Below are positions 44,176-54,911 of a stretch of 61,213 nt of DNA, piece by piece. This stretch comes from Pontibacillus marinus BH030004 = DSM 16465 (GTDB lineage Bacteria; Bacillota; Bacilli; Bacillales; BH030062), in contig NZ_AULJ01000036.1 in assembly GCF_000425225.1 (NCBI RefSeq), forward strand, positions 1-61,213, written 5' to 3'. The translations under genes were made by a program, and so were the position numbers. Position 1 is the stretch's first letter. Every line of letters starts with the position of its first letter. Below the pieces are notes generated by a model that worked only from the letters and a program-made list of their open reading frames with translations, was not told where the DNA came from and made no database searches.

Positions 44176-44685
44176 CTACTTTTCACCTCTTCGCCACTTT
44201 TCAAAAACGTCTAGTACTTCCTTTTTTATCGGAATTTTCGGTTTATATTGAACCTGTTTTTGAGATTCTAATTCTTTTTCTATCTCTTTTTCTATATTAT
44301 TCACTTCAATATGGAGTTCCCTAGCCGATTTACGTAAAGCGCCTTGCCCAAAGATCGTCCTTTGTTCTGTGTAATCAGATGTTGCTACATAAACTTGATT
44401 TCGAACATTTTTCACTTCTTGTGTTAATTTTTCAATTCGTTCATCTGCTGTTTCATTCTCTCTTGTATAAACAACTTCCACTTTGTGGTTCTTGTCTTTC
44501 TTCTCAATCCCGCGCACCATGTGAGCATCAAATACCACAATCACTCGATCACCCGAATAAGCTTTATATTCAGCTAACTTATCAATCAGTAAATCACGAG
44601 CTTGACCAAGGTCTTTATTACGAAGTGCTTGGAGTTCTGGCCAATCTCCAATAATGTTGTAGCCATCTACAATTAGAACATTCAT
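44176..44685 (-). CDS. rae1: Ribosome-dependent mRNA endonuclease Rae1 (YacP)
   Basis: 169 aa, NYN/PIN-like domain (MNVLIVDGYNIIGDWPEL, with further acidic residues in VVFDAH and the EVVYTRENETADERIEKL segment). B. subtilis Rae1 cleaves mRNAs inside the ribosomal A-site. The C-terminal third is basic and helical. 2 nt after rlmB. Confidence 0.92.
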   Translation of the reverse strand: MNVLIVDGYNIIGDWPELQALRNKDLGQARDLLIDKLAEYKAYSGDRVIVVFDAHMVRGIEKKDKNHKVEVVYTRENETADERIEKLTQEVKNVRNQVYVATSDYTEQRTIFGQGALRKSARELHIEVNNIEKEIEKELESQKQVQYKPKIPIKKEVLDVFEKWRRGEK

Positions 44686-44687
44686 TC

Positions 44688-45431
44688 TTATTCCCCTAAT
44701 GGGTGGCGTTTTCGGAACACTTCATACATCAATAAACTTGCAGAGACGGATGCATTCAGAGACGTAACATGACCAGCCATTGGTAAACGAACAGTCCAAT
44801 CACATTTCTCTTTTACTAAACGACTAATTCCTTTCCCTTCACTACCAATGACTAGCGCAATAGGCATATCTCCTTGAAGCTGACGATAATCCTCTTCACC
44901 AGTTGCATCTGTACCAACCACCCATACATGTTCTTCTTTTAGTTCTTCAATTGTTCTGGATAAGTTAGTCACACGAACAACAGGTATATACTCTATTGCC
45001 CCTGTAGATGTTTTGGCTACAGTCGTTGTTAAGCCGACAGAACGCCGCTTCGGAATAACCACACCATGCACACCTGCAGCATCAGCTGTTCGTAAGATTG
45101 AACCCAGATTGTGCGGGTCCTCAATCTCATCAAGGATCAAGAGAAAAGGGGCTTCCCCTTGCTCTTCTGCTTTTTTAAAGATGTCATCCATTTCGCTAAA
45201 CGTATAAGCAGCAACAGATGCAATTACACCTTGGTGGTTACCATCTACTAGTTGATCTAACTTTTTTCGAGGTACTTGTTGCACCTGTATTCCTTTTTCT
45301 TTTGCAAGCTGATGGATATTCTGACTAGCCTTACGTTGCAAATGCTCAGATACCATGATTTTATTTATTGCTCGTCCTGATCTTAACGATTCTTGTACGG
45401 CATTTTTACCAATTACCCATTCTTCACTCAT
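44688..45431 (-). CDS. rlmB: 23S rRNA (guanosine-2'-O)-methyltransferase RlmB-like
   Basis: 247 aa SpoU/TrmH-family enzyme: N-terminal L30e-like substrate domain (about 1-75) and C-terminal trefoil-knot domain with the motifs NLGSILRTADAAG, LVIGSEGKGISRL and SLNASVSASLLMYE. Probably methylates G2251 of 23S rRNA. Overlaps mrnC by 8 nt. Confidence 0.92.
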   Translation of the reverse strand: MSEEWVIGKNAVQESLRSGRAINKIMVSEHLQRKASQNIHQLAKEKGIQVQQVPRKKLDQLVDGNHQGVIASVAAYTFSEMDDIFKKAEEQGEAPFLLILDEIEDPHNLGSILRTADAAGVHGVVIPKRRSVGLTTTVAKTSTGAIEYIPVVRVTNLSRTIEELKEEHVWVVGTDATGEEDYRQLQGDMPIALVIGSEGKGISRLVKEKCDWTVRLPMAGHVTSLNASVSASLLMYEVFRKRHPLGE

Positions 45432-45837
45432 GTTGATTTCCCTCCTCTACAATTTGAATGGCATGACCAACCAATTGATAAAGCCTCTCTTCGTTGCCAG
45501 AAAGGTAATGATACCCCAATAATGCTTCAAATGCTGTGCTATATTTATACGTCTGTACATCCGTATTTTTAGGTATAGAACCAGATTTTGCATTACGCCC
45601 TCTACGAACAACCCCTTGTTCTTCATCAGAAAGTTGATCTTCCTCAAACCATTTTCTCAATACATTTGCTTGGGATTTTGCAGAAACAAATTTCACAGCA
45701 GCCTGATGAAGCTGCTGTGGCTTAATGCTTCCGCTTCGAATAAGGTGTTCACGAACATACTGTTCGTAGACCACATCCCCCATATAAGCGAGCGTTAAGC
45801 TTTTCATTTGTTTCGCATTTACTTCTTGTTGATTCAT
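45424..45837 (-). CDS. mrnC: Mini-ribonuclease III MrnC
   Basis: 137 aa, a catalytic RNase III domain without the dsRNA-binding domain. LAYMGDVVYEQYVREHL (about 18-34) holds the acidic active-site residues. B. subtilis Mini-III matures both ends of 23S rRNA. Start ATG 45837, 2 nt after cysS, with AGAGG six bases upstream. Confidence 0.94.
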   Translation of the reverse strand: MNQQEVNAKQMKSLTLAYMGDVVYEQYVREHLIRSGSIKPQQLHQAAVKFVSAKSQANVLRKWFEEDQLSDEEQGVVRRGRNAKSGSIPKNTDVQTYKYSTAFEALLGYHYLSGNEERLYQLVGHAIQIVEEGNQHE

Positions 45838-45839
45838 GC

Positions 45840-47240
45840 TTAACCTCTTTTCCAACGTGTACCTTGAGGAGTGTCTTCTAAAATAATATTGCGCTCTTTT
45901 AGATTATCTCGAATTTCATCAGCTCGTTGGAAGTCACGGTTTTTACGAGCATCAATACGTTCTTGAATCAATGCATCAATTTCATCATCAAGTAACTCAT
46001 CCGCTTCTTCAATTTGAACACCTAGTACACCTGCTAGATCGACAATAGCCTTTTGGAATGCTTCAATTACTTCTTGAGATGTATGGGAAGATTGCAGGTA
46101 AACGTTCGCTTCTTTTGTGATATCAAAGAGAACCGAAATGGCGTTGGCTGTATTAAAGTCATCGTTCATTTCATCCATAAAACGTTGCTTGAATTCTTCC
46201 AACTTTGTTAGCCACTCTTCATCTTTTCCGTTTAAGTTTGTACTAGATTGTTTACGATGCTCTAAGTTTTGATGAGCATTCTTAATTCGTTCTAGACTAC
46301 TTTTCGCGCCTTGAAGTAATGCCTCGCTAAAGTTAATCGGATGACGATAATGAACTGTTAGCATGAAAAATCGAATAACTTGTGGATCGTGCTGTTTAAT
46401 GATGTCGTTAACAAGTACAAAGTTCCCTAGCGATTTTGACATTTTTTCGTTTTCGATATTGATATACCCATTATGCATCCAATAATTAGCAAATGTCTTA
46501 TCATTGCATGCTTCTGATTGCGCAATTTCATTCTCGTGGTGCGGGAAGGTTAAATCCTGTCCACCAGCATGAATATCAATGGTGTCGCCTAAGTATTTCT
46601 TGGCCATAGCTGAGCATTCGATATGCCAGCCAGGACGCCCTTTACTCCAAGGACTTTCCCATGAGATTTCATTATCTTTAGCACTTTTCCATAATGTGAA
46701 ATCAATTGGGTCTTCTTTTTTCTCTCCAACTTCAATACGAGCACCCGAGCGTAATTCATCAATGGATTGGTGTGAAAGTTTACCGTAAGAATCAAAGGAA
46801 CGTGTACGGAAGTAAACGTCTCCACCTGATTCATAAGCGTGACCTTTATCAACTAAGGTTTGGATAAATTCAATAATTTCATCCATATTTTCTGTTACAC
46901 GAGGGTGGTGTACCGCTTCTCTAATTCCAAATGCCCCTACATCTTCTTTGTAAGCTTTAATAAAACGCTCCGCAATATCTGGGACTTCTTCATTCATTTC
47001 ATTCGCTGCCTTAATGAGCTTATCATCGACATCCGTGAAGTTTAATGCGTACTCCACTTCATAACCTTGATACTCAAAATACCTGCGAACTGTATCGAAC
47101 ACGATTGCTGGACGTGCATTACCGATATGGATGTAGTTGTACACAGTCGGACCGCATACATACATTTTTACCTTACCTTCCTCTATCGGTTGGAACGTTT
47201 CCTTTTGACGAGTTAGAGTGTTATAGATTTTAATCGACAT
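45840..47240 (-). CDS. cysS: Cysteinyl-tRNA synthetase
   Basis: 466 aa class I synthetase from ATG 47240 ([18 protein letters not shown]), AAGGAG nine bases upstream. Zinc ligand Cys in [18 protein letters not shown], the HIGH variant HIGN, the GWHIECSAM and KMSKS (KMSKSLGN) motifs are present. 2 nt after cysE; both are under the tRNA-Cys T-box. Confidence 0.97.
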   Translation of the reverse strand: MSIKIYNTLTRQKETFQPIEEGKVKMYVCGPTVYNYIHIGNARPAIVFDTVRRYFEYQGYEVEYALNFTDVDDKLIKAANEMNEEVPDIAERFIKAYKEDVGAFGIREAVHHPRVTENMDEIIEFIQTLVDKGHAYESGGDVYFRTRSFDSYGKLSHQSIDELRSGARIEVGEKKEDPIDFTLWKSAKDNEISWESPWSKGRPGWHIECSAMAKKYLGDTIDIHAGGQDLTFPHHENEIAQSEACNDKTFANYWMHNGYINIENEKMSKSLGNFVLVNDIIKQHDPQVIRFFMLTVHYRHPINFSEALLQGAKSSLERIKNAHQNLEHRKQSSTNLNGKDEEWLTKLEEFKQRFMDEMNDDFNTANAISVLFDITKEANVYLQSSHTSQEVIEAFQKAIVDLAGVLGVQIEEADELLDDEIDALIQERIDARKNRDFQRADEIRDNLKERNIILEDTPQGTRWKRG

Positions 47241-47242
47241 CG

Positions 47243-47899
47243 TCACTCACTCCTTTTTCCTTTTTGTTCATTGATTTCTTGTTTTAGCGACTCAATTTGT
47301 TGTTCTAGTTCATTTATTTTATCAGCGACTGGATCAGGCATCTTGTGATGATCTAGATTCTTACTTACTTTCTTTCCATCCTGCATAACGACAGTTCCTG
47401 GGATCCCAACAACAGTTGAATTATCCGGAACCTCATGTAAGACAACTGAACCTGCTCCCACTTTAGAGTTTTCCCCAATTGTAATCGACCCTAGCACCTT
47501 TGCACCGGTAGCTACGAGGGAATTGTCTTTTAAAGTCGGGTGGCGTTTTCCCTTTTCCTTACCTGTCCCTCCAAGTGTAACTCCTTGGAAAAGGGTTACG
47601 TTATCTCCTATTTCACACGTTTCGCCAATGACTACTCCCATACCATGGTCAATAAAAAAACGACGCCCAATTTGTGCACCTGGGTGAATCTCGATACCTG
47701 TAAAAAAGCGACTGACTTGAGAGATCACTCTAGCTAAAAAGAAAAATTTCCTTTTATAACAAGCATGAGCAATACGGTGCGACCAGATCGCATGTAAGCC
47801 TGCATATGTCAAAATAACTTCGAATCGACCTCTAGCAGCAGGGTCTTGATCAAACACCACGTCGACATCTTCTTTAAACATCTTCAAAAGTTTCCCCAT
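47243..47899 (-). CDS. cysE: Serine O-acetyltransferase CysE
   Basis: 218 aa. Left-handed beta-helix hexapeptide repeats with active-site [12 protein letters not shown] and the [13 protein letters not shown] loop. Makes O-acetylserine for cysteine synthesis. The C-terminus is a charged coiled-coil ([18 protein letters not shown]). GGAGGAG upstream. Controlled by the T-box directly upstream, so cysteine synthesis and cysteine charging respond together to uncharged tRNA-Cys. Confidence 0.96.
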   Translation of the reverse strand: MGKLLKMFKEDVDVVFDQDPAARGRFEVILTYAGLHAIWSHRIAHACYKRKFFFLARVISQVSRFFTGIEIHPGAQIGRRFFIDHGMGVVIGETCEIGDNVTLFQGVTLGGTGKEKGKRHPTLKDNSLVATGAKVLGSITIGENSKVGAGSVVLHEVPDNSTVVGIPGTVVMQDGKKVSKNLDHHKMPDPVADKINELEQQIESLKQEINEQKGKRSE

Positions 47900-47951
47900 A
47901 CTTGCTTCTCCTCCTTTAATAAAACCTAGTTCGTCGCCTTTGTTTTTTATG

Positions 47952-47984
47952 TCTAGCTCCGGCTCCTATGAGCCTTCGCTTTTC
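47952..47984. repeat. Mini copy of the 7328-7598 repeat ends
   Basis: Read on the minus strand: GAAAAGCGAAGGCTCATAGG followed by AGCCGGAGCTAGA, i.e. the AAAAGCG-AAG left end and GGAGCTAGA right end of the larger element with almost nothing between. GGCTC/GAGCC can pair. It lies between cysE and the T-box terminator. Confidence 0.45.
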
Positions 47985-47989
47985 TAAAT

Positions 47990-48250
47990 AAAAAACGCCT
48001 CTGTGTTAGATCTAACACAGAGACGCTTGGTTGCGCGGTTCCACTCTGTTTGAGAATAGACTGAGTGTATATAAGCCTATCTCCAACTTAACTCTGTTAA
48101 CGGTGAGCTAACCGCTCTTGTGTACTATTTTCTACAAGAGACTCTGAGGTGCATTTCAAAAGAGTTCCTTAAGATCACTCCCAGCCGATGGTGATCCTCT
48201 CTGGATAAGGTTCCGACTTTTTACTTCTCCTCATCAACGTTCAATATTGT
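47990..48250 (-). promoter_or_regulatory. T-box riboswitch, tRNA-Cys specificity
   Basis: The T-box sequence AGAGTGGAACCGCG (48047-48034, minus strand) is followed by a terminator with a perfect 12-bp stem CTCTGTGTTAGA/TCTAACACAGAG and a T-run (47990-48029). Upstream, Stem I includes the AGAGAGGATCACC and GGTGATC-type pairing, and the specifier loop reads GAAATGCACC, with TGC (48153-48151) as cysteine codon. Uncharged tRNA-Cys should stabilise the antiterminator and turn on cysE-cysS-mrnC-rlmB-rae1. Confidence 0.92.
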
Positions 48251-48256
48251 ATATTT

Positions 48257-48285
48257 ACTATATTACATTTCCCTCAAAATGTGAA
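48257..48285 (-). promoter_or_regulatory. SigA promoter of the cysE T-box transcript
   Basis: TTCACA (48280-48285) and TATAGT (48257-48262) on the minus strand, 17-nt spacer, starting 4 nt after the gltX stop. Confidence 0.6.
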
Positions 48286-48288
48286 CTT

Positions 48289-49758
48289 CTATGCTTTTAA
48301 TTGTTGGATTGCGTTCTGAAGGCGTGCTTGAACAGTATCTTTACCAACTAAACGAATAGCATTTGGAAGTTCAGGACCATGTGTTTGACCCGTTGTTGCA
48401 ACGCGAACAGGCATGAATAATTTCTTCCCTTTGTGGCCCGTTTCCTTTTGAACCGCTTTGATCGCTTTCTTAATAGCGTCTGGTTCAAATTCATCTAGCT
48501 CATCTAACTTCGCACTAAATGTTTCAAGTACTTCTGGAACTTGCTCCCCTTTAAGTACTTCCATTGCTTCTTCATCATACTCAATCTCATGCTTGAAGAA
48601 TAACTCCGTTAATTCAACAATTTCAGCAGCGTAATTCAATTGCTCTTGATAAAGAGCAATCAGTTCACGTGCCCATTGCTTTTGGTCATCGCTCATGTTT
48701 TCAGGGAGACGCCCCGCTTCTACTAAATGAGGAAGAGCAAGTTCTACAACACGATCTAAATCAGCAGCTTTTATATATTGATTGTTAATCCACTTCAGTT
48801 TCGCTGGGTCAAAGACAGCAGGAGAAGAAGATAAACGAGCTGGATCAAAGATATCAATCAATTGATCTTTTGTGAAAATTTCTTCTTCACCAACAGGAGA
48901 CCAGCCAAGAAGTGTAATAAAGTTAAATAGCGCTTCCGGTAAATAACCCAACTTTTCATATTGACCGATGAACTGAAGGATATGTTCATCACGCTTACTT
49001 AATTTCTTACGCTGTTCATTTAAGATTAATGCCATGTGGCCAAAATTTGGAGCTTCCCAACCAAATGCGTCATACACCATCATCTGCTTAGGCGTATTTG
49101 AGATATGCTCCTCTCCACGCAATACGTCGGTGATTTTCATAAGGTAATCATCGACTGCTACCGCAAAGTTATAGGTTGGTGTACCATTTTTCTTCGCGAT
49201 TACCCAGTCACCAAAGTCACTTGATTCAAATGTGATTTCACCACGTACAATATCAGTAAACGTATATGTCTTACCTTCTGGCACACGAATACGGATACTC
49301 GGCTGAAGACCTTCATCTTCAAATTGTTTTATTTGCTCTTCTGTTAAATCGCGATGTGCCCCTGAATATTTCGGAACCTCACCTTTAGCGCGTTGTTCTT
49401 CACGTTCTGCTTCCAGCTCATCCTCTGTCATATAGCATTTATAAGCTAGTCCTTTTTCAAGCAATTCATCGATATATTTTTGATAGATATCTAAGCGTTC
49501 CATTTGACGATAAGGACCATAGTCGCCGCCTACGTCGACGCTCTCATCCCAATCCATTCCGAGCCATTTCAGGAATTCCATCTGGCTCTGCTCTCCACCA
49601 GCAACATTACGTTTCTCATCTGTATCCTCAATACGGATTACAAATTTACCTCCTAGGTGGCGAGCATATAAGTAATTAAATAAAGCCGTACGCGCATTTC
49701 CTATGTGTAAATGGCCTGTCGGGCTTGGTGCATAACGTACGCGAACTTCGTTTGTCAT
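48289..49758 (-). CDS. gltX: Glutamyl-tRNA synthetase
   Basis: 489 aa from ATG 49758 ([20 protein letters not shown]); GGAAGGGG is seven bases upstream and the 26 extra codons of the open frame lie in the leader. HIGN in the first motif and KLSKRD as the KMSKS variant. In Bacillaceae the enzyme usually also charges tRNA-Gln with Glu for later amidation. It is separated from ispDF by 101 nt with a weak TTGAGG-17-TGATAA promoter candidate. Confidence 0.96.
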   Translation of the reverse strand: MTNEVRVRYAPSPTGHLHIGNARTALFNYLYARHLGGKFVIRIEDTDEKRNVAGGEQSQMEFLKWLGMDWDESVDVGGDYGPYRQMERLDIYQKYIDELLEKGLAYKCYMTEDELEAEREEQRAKGEVPKYSGAHRDLTEEQIKQFEDEGLQPSIRIRVPEGKTYTFTDIVRGEITFESSDFGDWVIAKKNGTPTYNFAVAVDDYLMKITDVLRGEEHISNTPKQMMVYDAFGWEAPNFGHMALILNEQRKKLSKRDEHILQFIGQYEKLGYLPEALFNFITLLGWSPVGEEEIFTKDQLIDIFDPARLSSSPAVFDPAKLKWINNQYIKAADLDRVVELALPHLVEAGRLPENMSDDQKQWARELIALYQEQLNYAAEIVELTELFFKHEIEYDEEAMEVLKGEQVPEVLETFSAKLDELDEFEPDAIKKAIKAVQKETGHKGKKLFMPVRVATTGQTHGPELPNAIRLVGKDTVQARLQNAIQQLKA

Positions 49759-49859
49759 AATTTTTCCCCTTCCTTCGTGTGCTTCCGAAGCATTTGCCTC
49801 TATTTTATCATCTACGGATCTATTTTGCCTCAACATTGTTCCCTAGCATATTATAGCGA

Positions 49860-51044
49860 TTATGAGCGTTGGAGTAAAACAACCGCTTGAGCTGCGATTC
49901 CCTCTTTTCGACCCGGAAATCCTAGTTTCTCTGTCGTTGTTGCTTTGACATTAATTTGCGAAGGTTCTACCTCTAATATGCGTGCGATATTATTTCGAAT
50001 ATCTTCAATGTATGGAGCCATCTTTGGAGCTTGCGCAATAACTGTACAATCAATATTACCCAGGGAATACCCTTGATCCTTCACGATACTCCATACATGA
50101 CTTAACAACGCTTGTGAGTCTGCATCTTTAAAAGATGGATCTGTATCCGGAAAATGTTTTCCGATATCACCTTCACCGATAGCTCCCAAACAAGCATCCG
50201 CTACAGTATGAAGAAGCACATCTGCATCAGAATGTCCTAACAACCCTTTCTCATATGGAATCTCAATGCCTCCGATAATACAAGGACGATCTTCTGCAAA
50301 TTGGTGAACATCAAAGCCTTGTCCGATACGAAACATACTGTTCCTCTCCTTTTTCTGTTCATTTGCTCTTTTTTTAAGTATAGCATGGGCTTTTTCCATA
50401 TCTTCAGGTGTCGTTAGTTTTATATTGTCGTAACTTCCAGCTACAACTTCTACTTTTTGGTTGAGTCTTTCCACCAAAGAGGTATCATCTGTTCCATAAT
50501 ACCCCTCTTGCTTTGCTTTTTCATGAGCATCTTTAATAACGGAAAAACGAAAAGCTTGAGGGGTTTGTGCAGCCCATAACTGCTTCCGATCTAGTGTCGA
50601 AAGCGAGCCCTCTTGATAACTCTTTATTGTATCCGTTACCGGTACTGCTAATAGAGCCGCTCCACTCTGTATCGCTTGTTCTGTCAATTTACGAAGGTTT
50701 TCATGCTGCACAAAAGGACGAGCCCCGTCGTGAATAAGTACGACTTCTCCTTCCCCCTCACAAGCACGTAAGCCTTCATAAACGCTATCCTGACGTTCTT
50801 TACCACCATGTACGACTTCTACCTTATCGCCAAGCTGATACTGATCTATAAGTTCCTGTATTATGTTTTCTTCTCGTGGGTTCACCACAAGTTTTATGGC
50901 CTGACAAGCAGAGTCCTGGTGAAAAATAAGTAGTGTATGTATGATGAGCGGTTTTCCTTGTAACGTTAGAAACTGCTTGTTCTGTCCTGCCTGCATCCGC
51001 TTCCCTTGACCCGCTGCTAAAACAATCGCCTGATATGAAATCAT
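49860..51044 (-). CDS. ispDF: Fused IspD-IspF: MEP cytidylyltransferase and MEcPP synthase
   Basis: 394 aa in a single frame. Residues 1-236 are Isp[10 protein letters not shown] near 9-17, HDGARPF near 104-110 and the TDTIKS segment. Residues 237-394 are complete Isp[14 protein letters not shown] with metal ligands Asp9, His11 and His43 of the IspF part, and the [12 protein letters not shown] end. These are steps three and five of the MEP isoprenoid pathway. In B. subtilis the two are separate, overlapping genes. Here no stop occurs between them, but AAGGAGAGG six bases before ATG 50336 remains, so IspF alone may also be made. ATG 51044 start. Confidence 0.92.
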   Translation of the reverse strand: MISYQAIVLAAGQGKRMQAGQNKQFLTLQGKPLIIHTLLIFHQDSACQAIKLVVNPREENIIQELIDQYQLGDKVEVVHGGKERQDSVYEGLRACEGEGEVVLIHDGARPFVQHENLRKLTEQAIQSGAALLAVPVTDTIKSYQEGSLSTLDRKQLWAAQTPQAFRFSVIKDAHEKAKQEGYYGTDDTSLVERLNQKVEVVAGSYDNIKLTTPEDMEKAHAILKKRANEQKKERNSMFRIGQGFDVHQFAEDRPCIIGGIEIPYEKGLLGHSDADVLLHTVADACLGAIGEGDIGKHFPDTDPSFKDADSQALLSHVWSIVKDQGYSLGNIDCTVIAQAPKMAPYIEDIRNNIARILEVEPSQINVKATTTEKLGFPGRKEGIAAQAVVLLQRS

Positions 51045-51090
51045 GTTAAGCCACCCTATTGATCCATTCTATAATTATGTTCCTGAAATA

Positions 51091-51125
51091 ACAAAAGCGA
51101 TAACATAAACTGTTATCACTTTTGT
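51091..51125 (-). terminator. Stem-loop between yacL and ispDF
   Basis: CAAAAG-GATAACA/TGTTATC-CTTTTG (51092-51105 with 51111-51124, one mismatch-type G-T) with a 5-nt loop; followed by TTATTTC rather than a pure T-run. Probable terminator or processing site; readthrough into ispDF seems necessary unless a weak promoter exists in 51045-51090. Confidence 0.6.
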
Positions 51126-51150
51126 ATGCTCCTATTTGTTTATACCGTTT

Positions 51151-52260
51151 TTATAGCGCTTTTTCAAGTAGTTTTGGCTTTGCGAATATCATACGTCCAG
51201 CAGATGTTTGAAGTACACTCGTTACAAGTACTTCAATCGTTTGGCCAATATAACTCTTACCTTCTTCAACGACAATCATCGTTCCATCGTCAAGATAAGC
51301 GACACCTTGATTTTCTTCTTTACCATCTTTAATAACGTTCACCGTTAATTCTTCACCTGGAAGAACAACTGGCTTAACAGCATTGGCGAGATCATTGATG
51401 TTTAGAACTTGTACATTTTGAAACTCACATACTTTATTCAGGTTGAAATCATTCGTTACAACCACGCCATTGATTAATTTTGCAAGTTTCACAAGCTTAC
51501 TATCAACTTCTTGAATGTCTTCAAAATCCCCTTCATAGATCTCAACGTTTACAGGGATTTCTTTTTGCATACGATTCAGAACATCTAAACCACGACGTCC
51601 ACGATTTCGTTTCAATACGTCTGAAGAGTCAGCGATATGCTGTAGTTCTTCCAATACGAATTGAGGAATTAGAATTGTTCCCTCAAGGAAATGTGTCTGA
51701 CAAATATCAGCGATGCGTCCATCAATAATAACGCTTGTATCAAGAATTTTTGCTTTTGGTTGGTCTACTGTGTTTTCATCATCATTCTCTGAATCAGTGG
51801 AATTCGTTTTTTCTTTGTCCTTTTCCTTTTTCGTCGCAATCGTTAATAGACTAACAAATTCATCCTTACGTTTAAAACCAACTTGAAATCCTAAATAGCC
51901 TAAAAAGATTGTTATGAAAATGGGAAGTACTTGAGATACGAGTGTAAACTCAATATCTTGTAGGGTTATGTTCACAAGATAAGCTACTAATAAACCAATT
52001 AGTAATCCAAAGCTACCAAATAAAAGATCAGCAACAGGAACGCGTACAAGCGTTTCCTCAATCCATCTTAAGAAATCCACAATATAATCGACAAACCAAA
52101 ATGTTAGTAAATAAAGAATAAGTGCTCCAGTAATCATCCCGGTCACGCTATGAAGCCAATTGTCTGCATTCCAAAAATTATCAAATAAATCCGGAAGATA
52201 CAAAAAGCCCAACGTTCCGCCTGCAATAAGAATAAATAATTGCACAATTCGTTTAAGCAC
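51151..52260 (-). CDS. yacL: PIN-TRAM membrane protein (YacL family)
   Basis: 369 aa from GTG 52260 (MLKRIVQLFILIAGG) with AGGAGGTGA just upstream; the GTG three codons earlier overlaps this site. Four membrane segments (to about residue 135), then a PIN nuclease-like domain (ILDTSVIIDGRIADI, acidic residues in TNDFNLN) and a C-terminal TRAM domain (about 300-360). Suspected RNA-binding or RNase; biological role unknown. Confidence 0.92.
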   Translation of the reverse strand: MLKRIVQLFILIAGGTLGFLYLPDLFDNFWNADNWLHSVTGMITGALILYLLTFWFVDYIVDFLRWIEETLVRVPVADLLFGSFGLLIGLLVAYLVNITLQDIEFTLVSQVLPIFITIFLGYLGFQVGFKRKDEFVSLLTIATKKEKDKEKTNSTDSENDDENTVDQPKAKILDTSVIIDGRIADICQTHFLEGTILIPQFVLEELQHIADSSDVLKRNRGRRGLDVLNRMQKEIPVNVEIYEGDFEDIQEVDSKLVKLAKLINGVVVTNDFNLNKVCEFQNVQVLNINDLANAVKPVVLPGEELTVNVIKDGKEENQGVAYLDDGTMIVVEEGKSYIGQTIEVLVTSVLQTSAGRMIFAKPKLLEKAL

Positions 52261-52352
52261 TACGGTCACCTCCTAGCATGCAGTATTACCAATAATATTA
52301 AAATCTAATCGATATAAATCCATTGTCATAAAAAATCTTATTGTCTGACGAA

Positions 52353-52381
52353 ACAGTATCACAATTTACAAAAATAGTCAA
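52353..52381 (-). promoter_or_regulatory. SigA promoter of yacL
   Basis: TTGACT (52376-52381) and TACTGT (52353-52358) on the minus strand, 17-nt spacer, in the 180-nt gap after disA. A second TTGACA-17-TTAAGA candidate lies just upstream (52402-52430). Confidence 0.6.
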
Positions 52382-52440
52382 TTAATTTAGAACATTAAAT
52401 CTTAACATAGTATTTGATATTATGTCAATTTCATTTCAAA

Positions 52441-53514
52441 CTAAATATTTCGATCAATAAACAATTGCTCTTGAATACGATTTAATCCTTCTTTGATCTT
52501 ACCCGCCCTTACTTCACCTACACCATCTACTACAACCAACTCTTTCGTAGAAGCTTTAACCACTTCATTCAACGTTCCAAAACGATCAATGATGTGTGTA
52601 ACGATTAGAGATGGTAAGCGTGGAATACGATTCAGGATACGATACCCTCGAGGCATTACAGGATCTTCTAACTTTGTAGTTGAGCTATATCCTAATAATT
52701 TGAGAATTTGTGCGTCATCTAATAATTCTGTTTGGTTTACTTCTTGTAATTTTTTCAGCATATAATACGGTTCGTAATCAGAGCGTTTACTATAATCTTT
52801 AATCAATAAAGCCGCTTCATCTTCAACATTTGAAACAAGCTCTGTCAGTTGGAGCTGAATTAAGCGCCCTTCTGTTCCAAGTTCATCCACATAATTGAGC
52901 ATTTCATTCTTAATACGAAGCACCATCTCAATGCGGTGAATGACCTGTATGACCTCAGAGAATGTGACCATCTCCTCAAATTCCAAAGCTCCAAGATTGG
53001 TAATCCCTTGATCTAACACATTTTTGTACTTCTCAAGCGTCTGCATAGCCTGATTAGCCTTTGTTAAAATTACGCCAATATCTTTAAGTGCATATCGTAA
53101 ACTGCCCTTATACAGCGTGATCACATTACGACGTTGAGAAATAGCAACAACCAGATTACCCGTTTGCTTTGCTACACGCTCAGCAGTACGATGTCTCATT
53201 CCTGTCTCCGTTGATGGAATAGATGGGTCGGGCATTAACTGGGCATTTGCATATAATATCTCTGTTCCATCTCCATTTAGAATAATCGCTCCATCCATTT
53301 TAGCCAGTTCATAAAGGTTTGCCGGTGAGAAATCTGACTGAATATGAAAGCCTCCATCTACTAGATGTAGCATCTTATCGTTATATCCTAAGACAATTAA
53401 CCCGCCTGTATTAGCTCTTAATACATTCTCTATTCCTTCTCGAATTGGAGTACCGGGAGCTACAAATCGTAATATATCTCCAATCATAGACTCTTTCTGC
53501 TCATACCATTCCAT
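52441..53514 (-). CDS. disA: DNA-integrity scanning diadenylate cyclase DisA
   Basis: 357 aa. N-terminal DAC domain with DGA (74-76) and RHR (107-109), the catalytic pair that makes c-di-AMP from two ATP; helical linker (about 150-280); C-terminal HhH DNA-binding domain ([17 protein letters not shown]). Detects branched DNA during growth and sporulation. It starts one base after the radA stop, as in B. subtilis where the two act together. Confidence 0.97.
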   Translation of the reverse strand: MEWYEQKESMIGDILRFVAPGTPIREGIENVLRANTGGLIVLGYNDKMLHLVDGGFHIQSDFSPANLYELAKMDGAIILNGDGTEILYANAQLMPDPSIPSTETGMRHRTAERVAKQTGNLVVAISQRRNVITLYKGSLRYALKDIGVILTKANQAMQTLEKYKNVLDQGITNLGALEFEEMVTFSEVIQVIHRIEMVLRIKNEMLNYVDELGTEGRLIQLQLTELVSNVEDEAALLIKDYSKRSDYEPYYMLKKLQEVNQTELLDDAQILKLLGYSSTTKLEDPVMPRGYRILNRIPRLPSLIVTHIIDRFGTLNEVVKASTKELVVVDGVGEVRAGKIKEGLNRIQEQLFIDRNI

Positions 53515-54894
53515 TTATGATCCTCCCAACGTCTGCTTCAAAGCCTCCTGAACAGAATTCACGCCGATAATCTCTATATTATCAGGGAACGTCCAGCCAC
53601 TAAGGTTCTTTTTAGGTACAATTGCACGCTTGAAACCTAGCTTTGCAGCTTCTTGGACACGCTGTTCAATTCGAGCAACCCTTCTCACTTCACCTGTTAA
53701 TCCAACTTCCCCAATCAAAACATCATCTGCTTTGGATGCACGGTCTTGAAAGCTCGAGGCAATACTTACAGCTACAGCCAAATCAATGGCAGGTTCATCT
53801 AACTTGACTCCACCTGCTACCTTTACATAAGCATCTTGATTTTGTAGGAGCAACCCAACACGTTTTTCTAGTACTGCCATTAAAAGTGGCACACGATTAC
53901 TGTCTACTCCTGTGGCCATCCTTCTTGGATTGCCATAGCTTGTTGGAGATATAAGAGATTGGATTTCCACAAGAATCGGGCGTGTTCCTTCCATGGATGC
54001 AACAACTGTGGAACCAGCTGCACCTTGCGACCGTTCTTCCAGAAAGATTTCAGAAGGATTTTCTACTTCTCGCAGACCTTCTTCTTTCATTTCAAATATA
54101 CCCATTTCGTGGGTACTACCAAAACGGTTTTTAACACTTCTTAAAATTCGGAAGGTATGATGACGTTCTCCTTCAAAGTATAAAACAGCATCAACCATAT
54201 GTTCGAGTAAGCGTGGACCTGCAATAGACCCCTCTTTAGTGACATGTCCAACAATGAATATCGGAATTCCTTTTTGTTTAGCTATTCGCATTAATTCACT
54301 TGTACATTCTCTTACCTGAGAGACACTTCCCGGAGCAGACGCTACTTCTTCTTTGAAGATGGTTTGAATCGAGTCAATAACAACAAACGATGGTTGGATT
54401 TGATCAATATTTTGAGAAACATCTGCCATATTGGTTTCTGACAAGACATATAGGTGATCTGATAAAACCCCTAGACGATCTGCTCGCAGCTTTGTTTGCT
54501 TAGGAGATTCCTCACCGGATATATAGAGTACTTTATTCTTTTTATGAGCTAATTGAGATGAAACTTGAAGCAAAATGGTAGACTTACCAATTCCAGGGTC
54601 ACCACCAATGAGGACAAGTGATCCTGGTACGATACCTCCTCCAAGTACGCGGTTCACCTCTGGCATATCTGTTTCAATTCGAGGTTCTTTTTGGGATGCG
54701 ATTTCTGTTATCTTTTCCGGCTTTACTTTACCAGAAGTATCCCCTGTTACAAATGTATGTCGACCAGATGTATTCGATGCTACTCTCTCTTCTACAAGAG
54801 TGTTCCATTTATGACATCCTGGACACTTTCCCATCCATTTTGGCGTCTCATAACCACATTCCTGACATACAAATTTCGATTTTTGCTTGGCCAT
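53515..54894 (-). CDS. radA: DNA repair protein RadA (Sms)
   Basis: 459 aa. Zinc finger Cys10, Cys13, Cys24, Cys27; RecA-like ATPase with P-loop [10 protein letters not shown] (97-106); RadA-specific KNRFG (255-259); C-terminal Lon-protease-like domain (about 290-459), without proteolytic function. Helps branch migration in recombination and modulates DisA. GGAGAG lies upstream behind a small hairpin. Unlike the compact arrangement in B. subtilis, a strong terminator separates it from clpC. Confidence 0.97.
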   Translation of the reverse strand: MAKQKSKFVCQECGYETPKWMGKCPGCHKWNTLVEERVASNTSGRHTFVTGDTSGKVKPEKITEIASQKEPRIETDMPEVNRVLGGGIVPGSLVLIGGDPGIGKSTILLQVSSQLAHKKNKVLYISGEESPKQTKLRADRLGVLSDHLYVLSETNMADVSQNIDQIQPSFVVIDSIQTIFKEEVASAPGSVSQVRECTSELMRIAKQKGIPIFIVGHVTKEGSIAGPRLLEHMVDAVLYFEGERHHTFRILRSVKNRFGSTHEMGIFEMKEEGLREVENPSEIFLEERSQGAAGSTVVASMEGTRPILVEIQSLISPTSYGNPRRMATGVDSNRVPLLMAVLEKRVGLLLQNQDAYVKVAGGVKLDEPAIDLAVAVSIASSFQDRASKADDVLIGEVGLTGEVRRVARIEQRVQEAAKLGFKRAIVPKKNLSGWTFPDNIEIIGVNSVQEALKQTLGGS

Positions 54895-54911
54895 TCTATT
54901 TTCTCTCCTTA

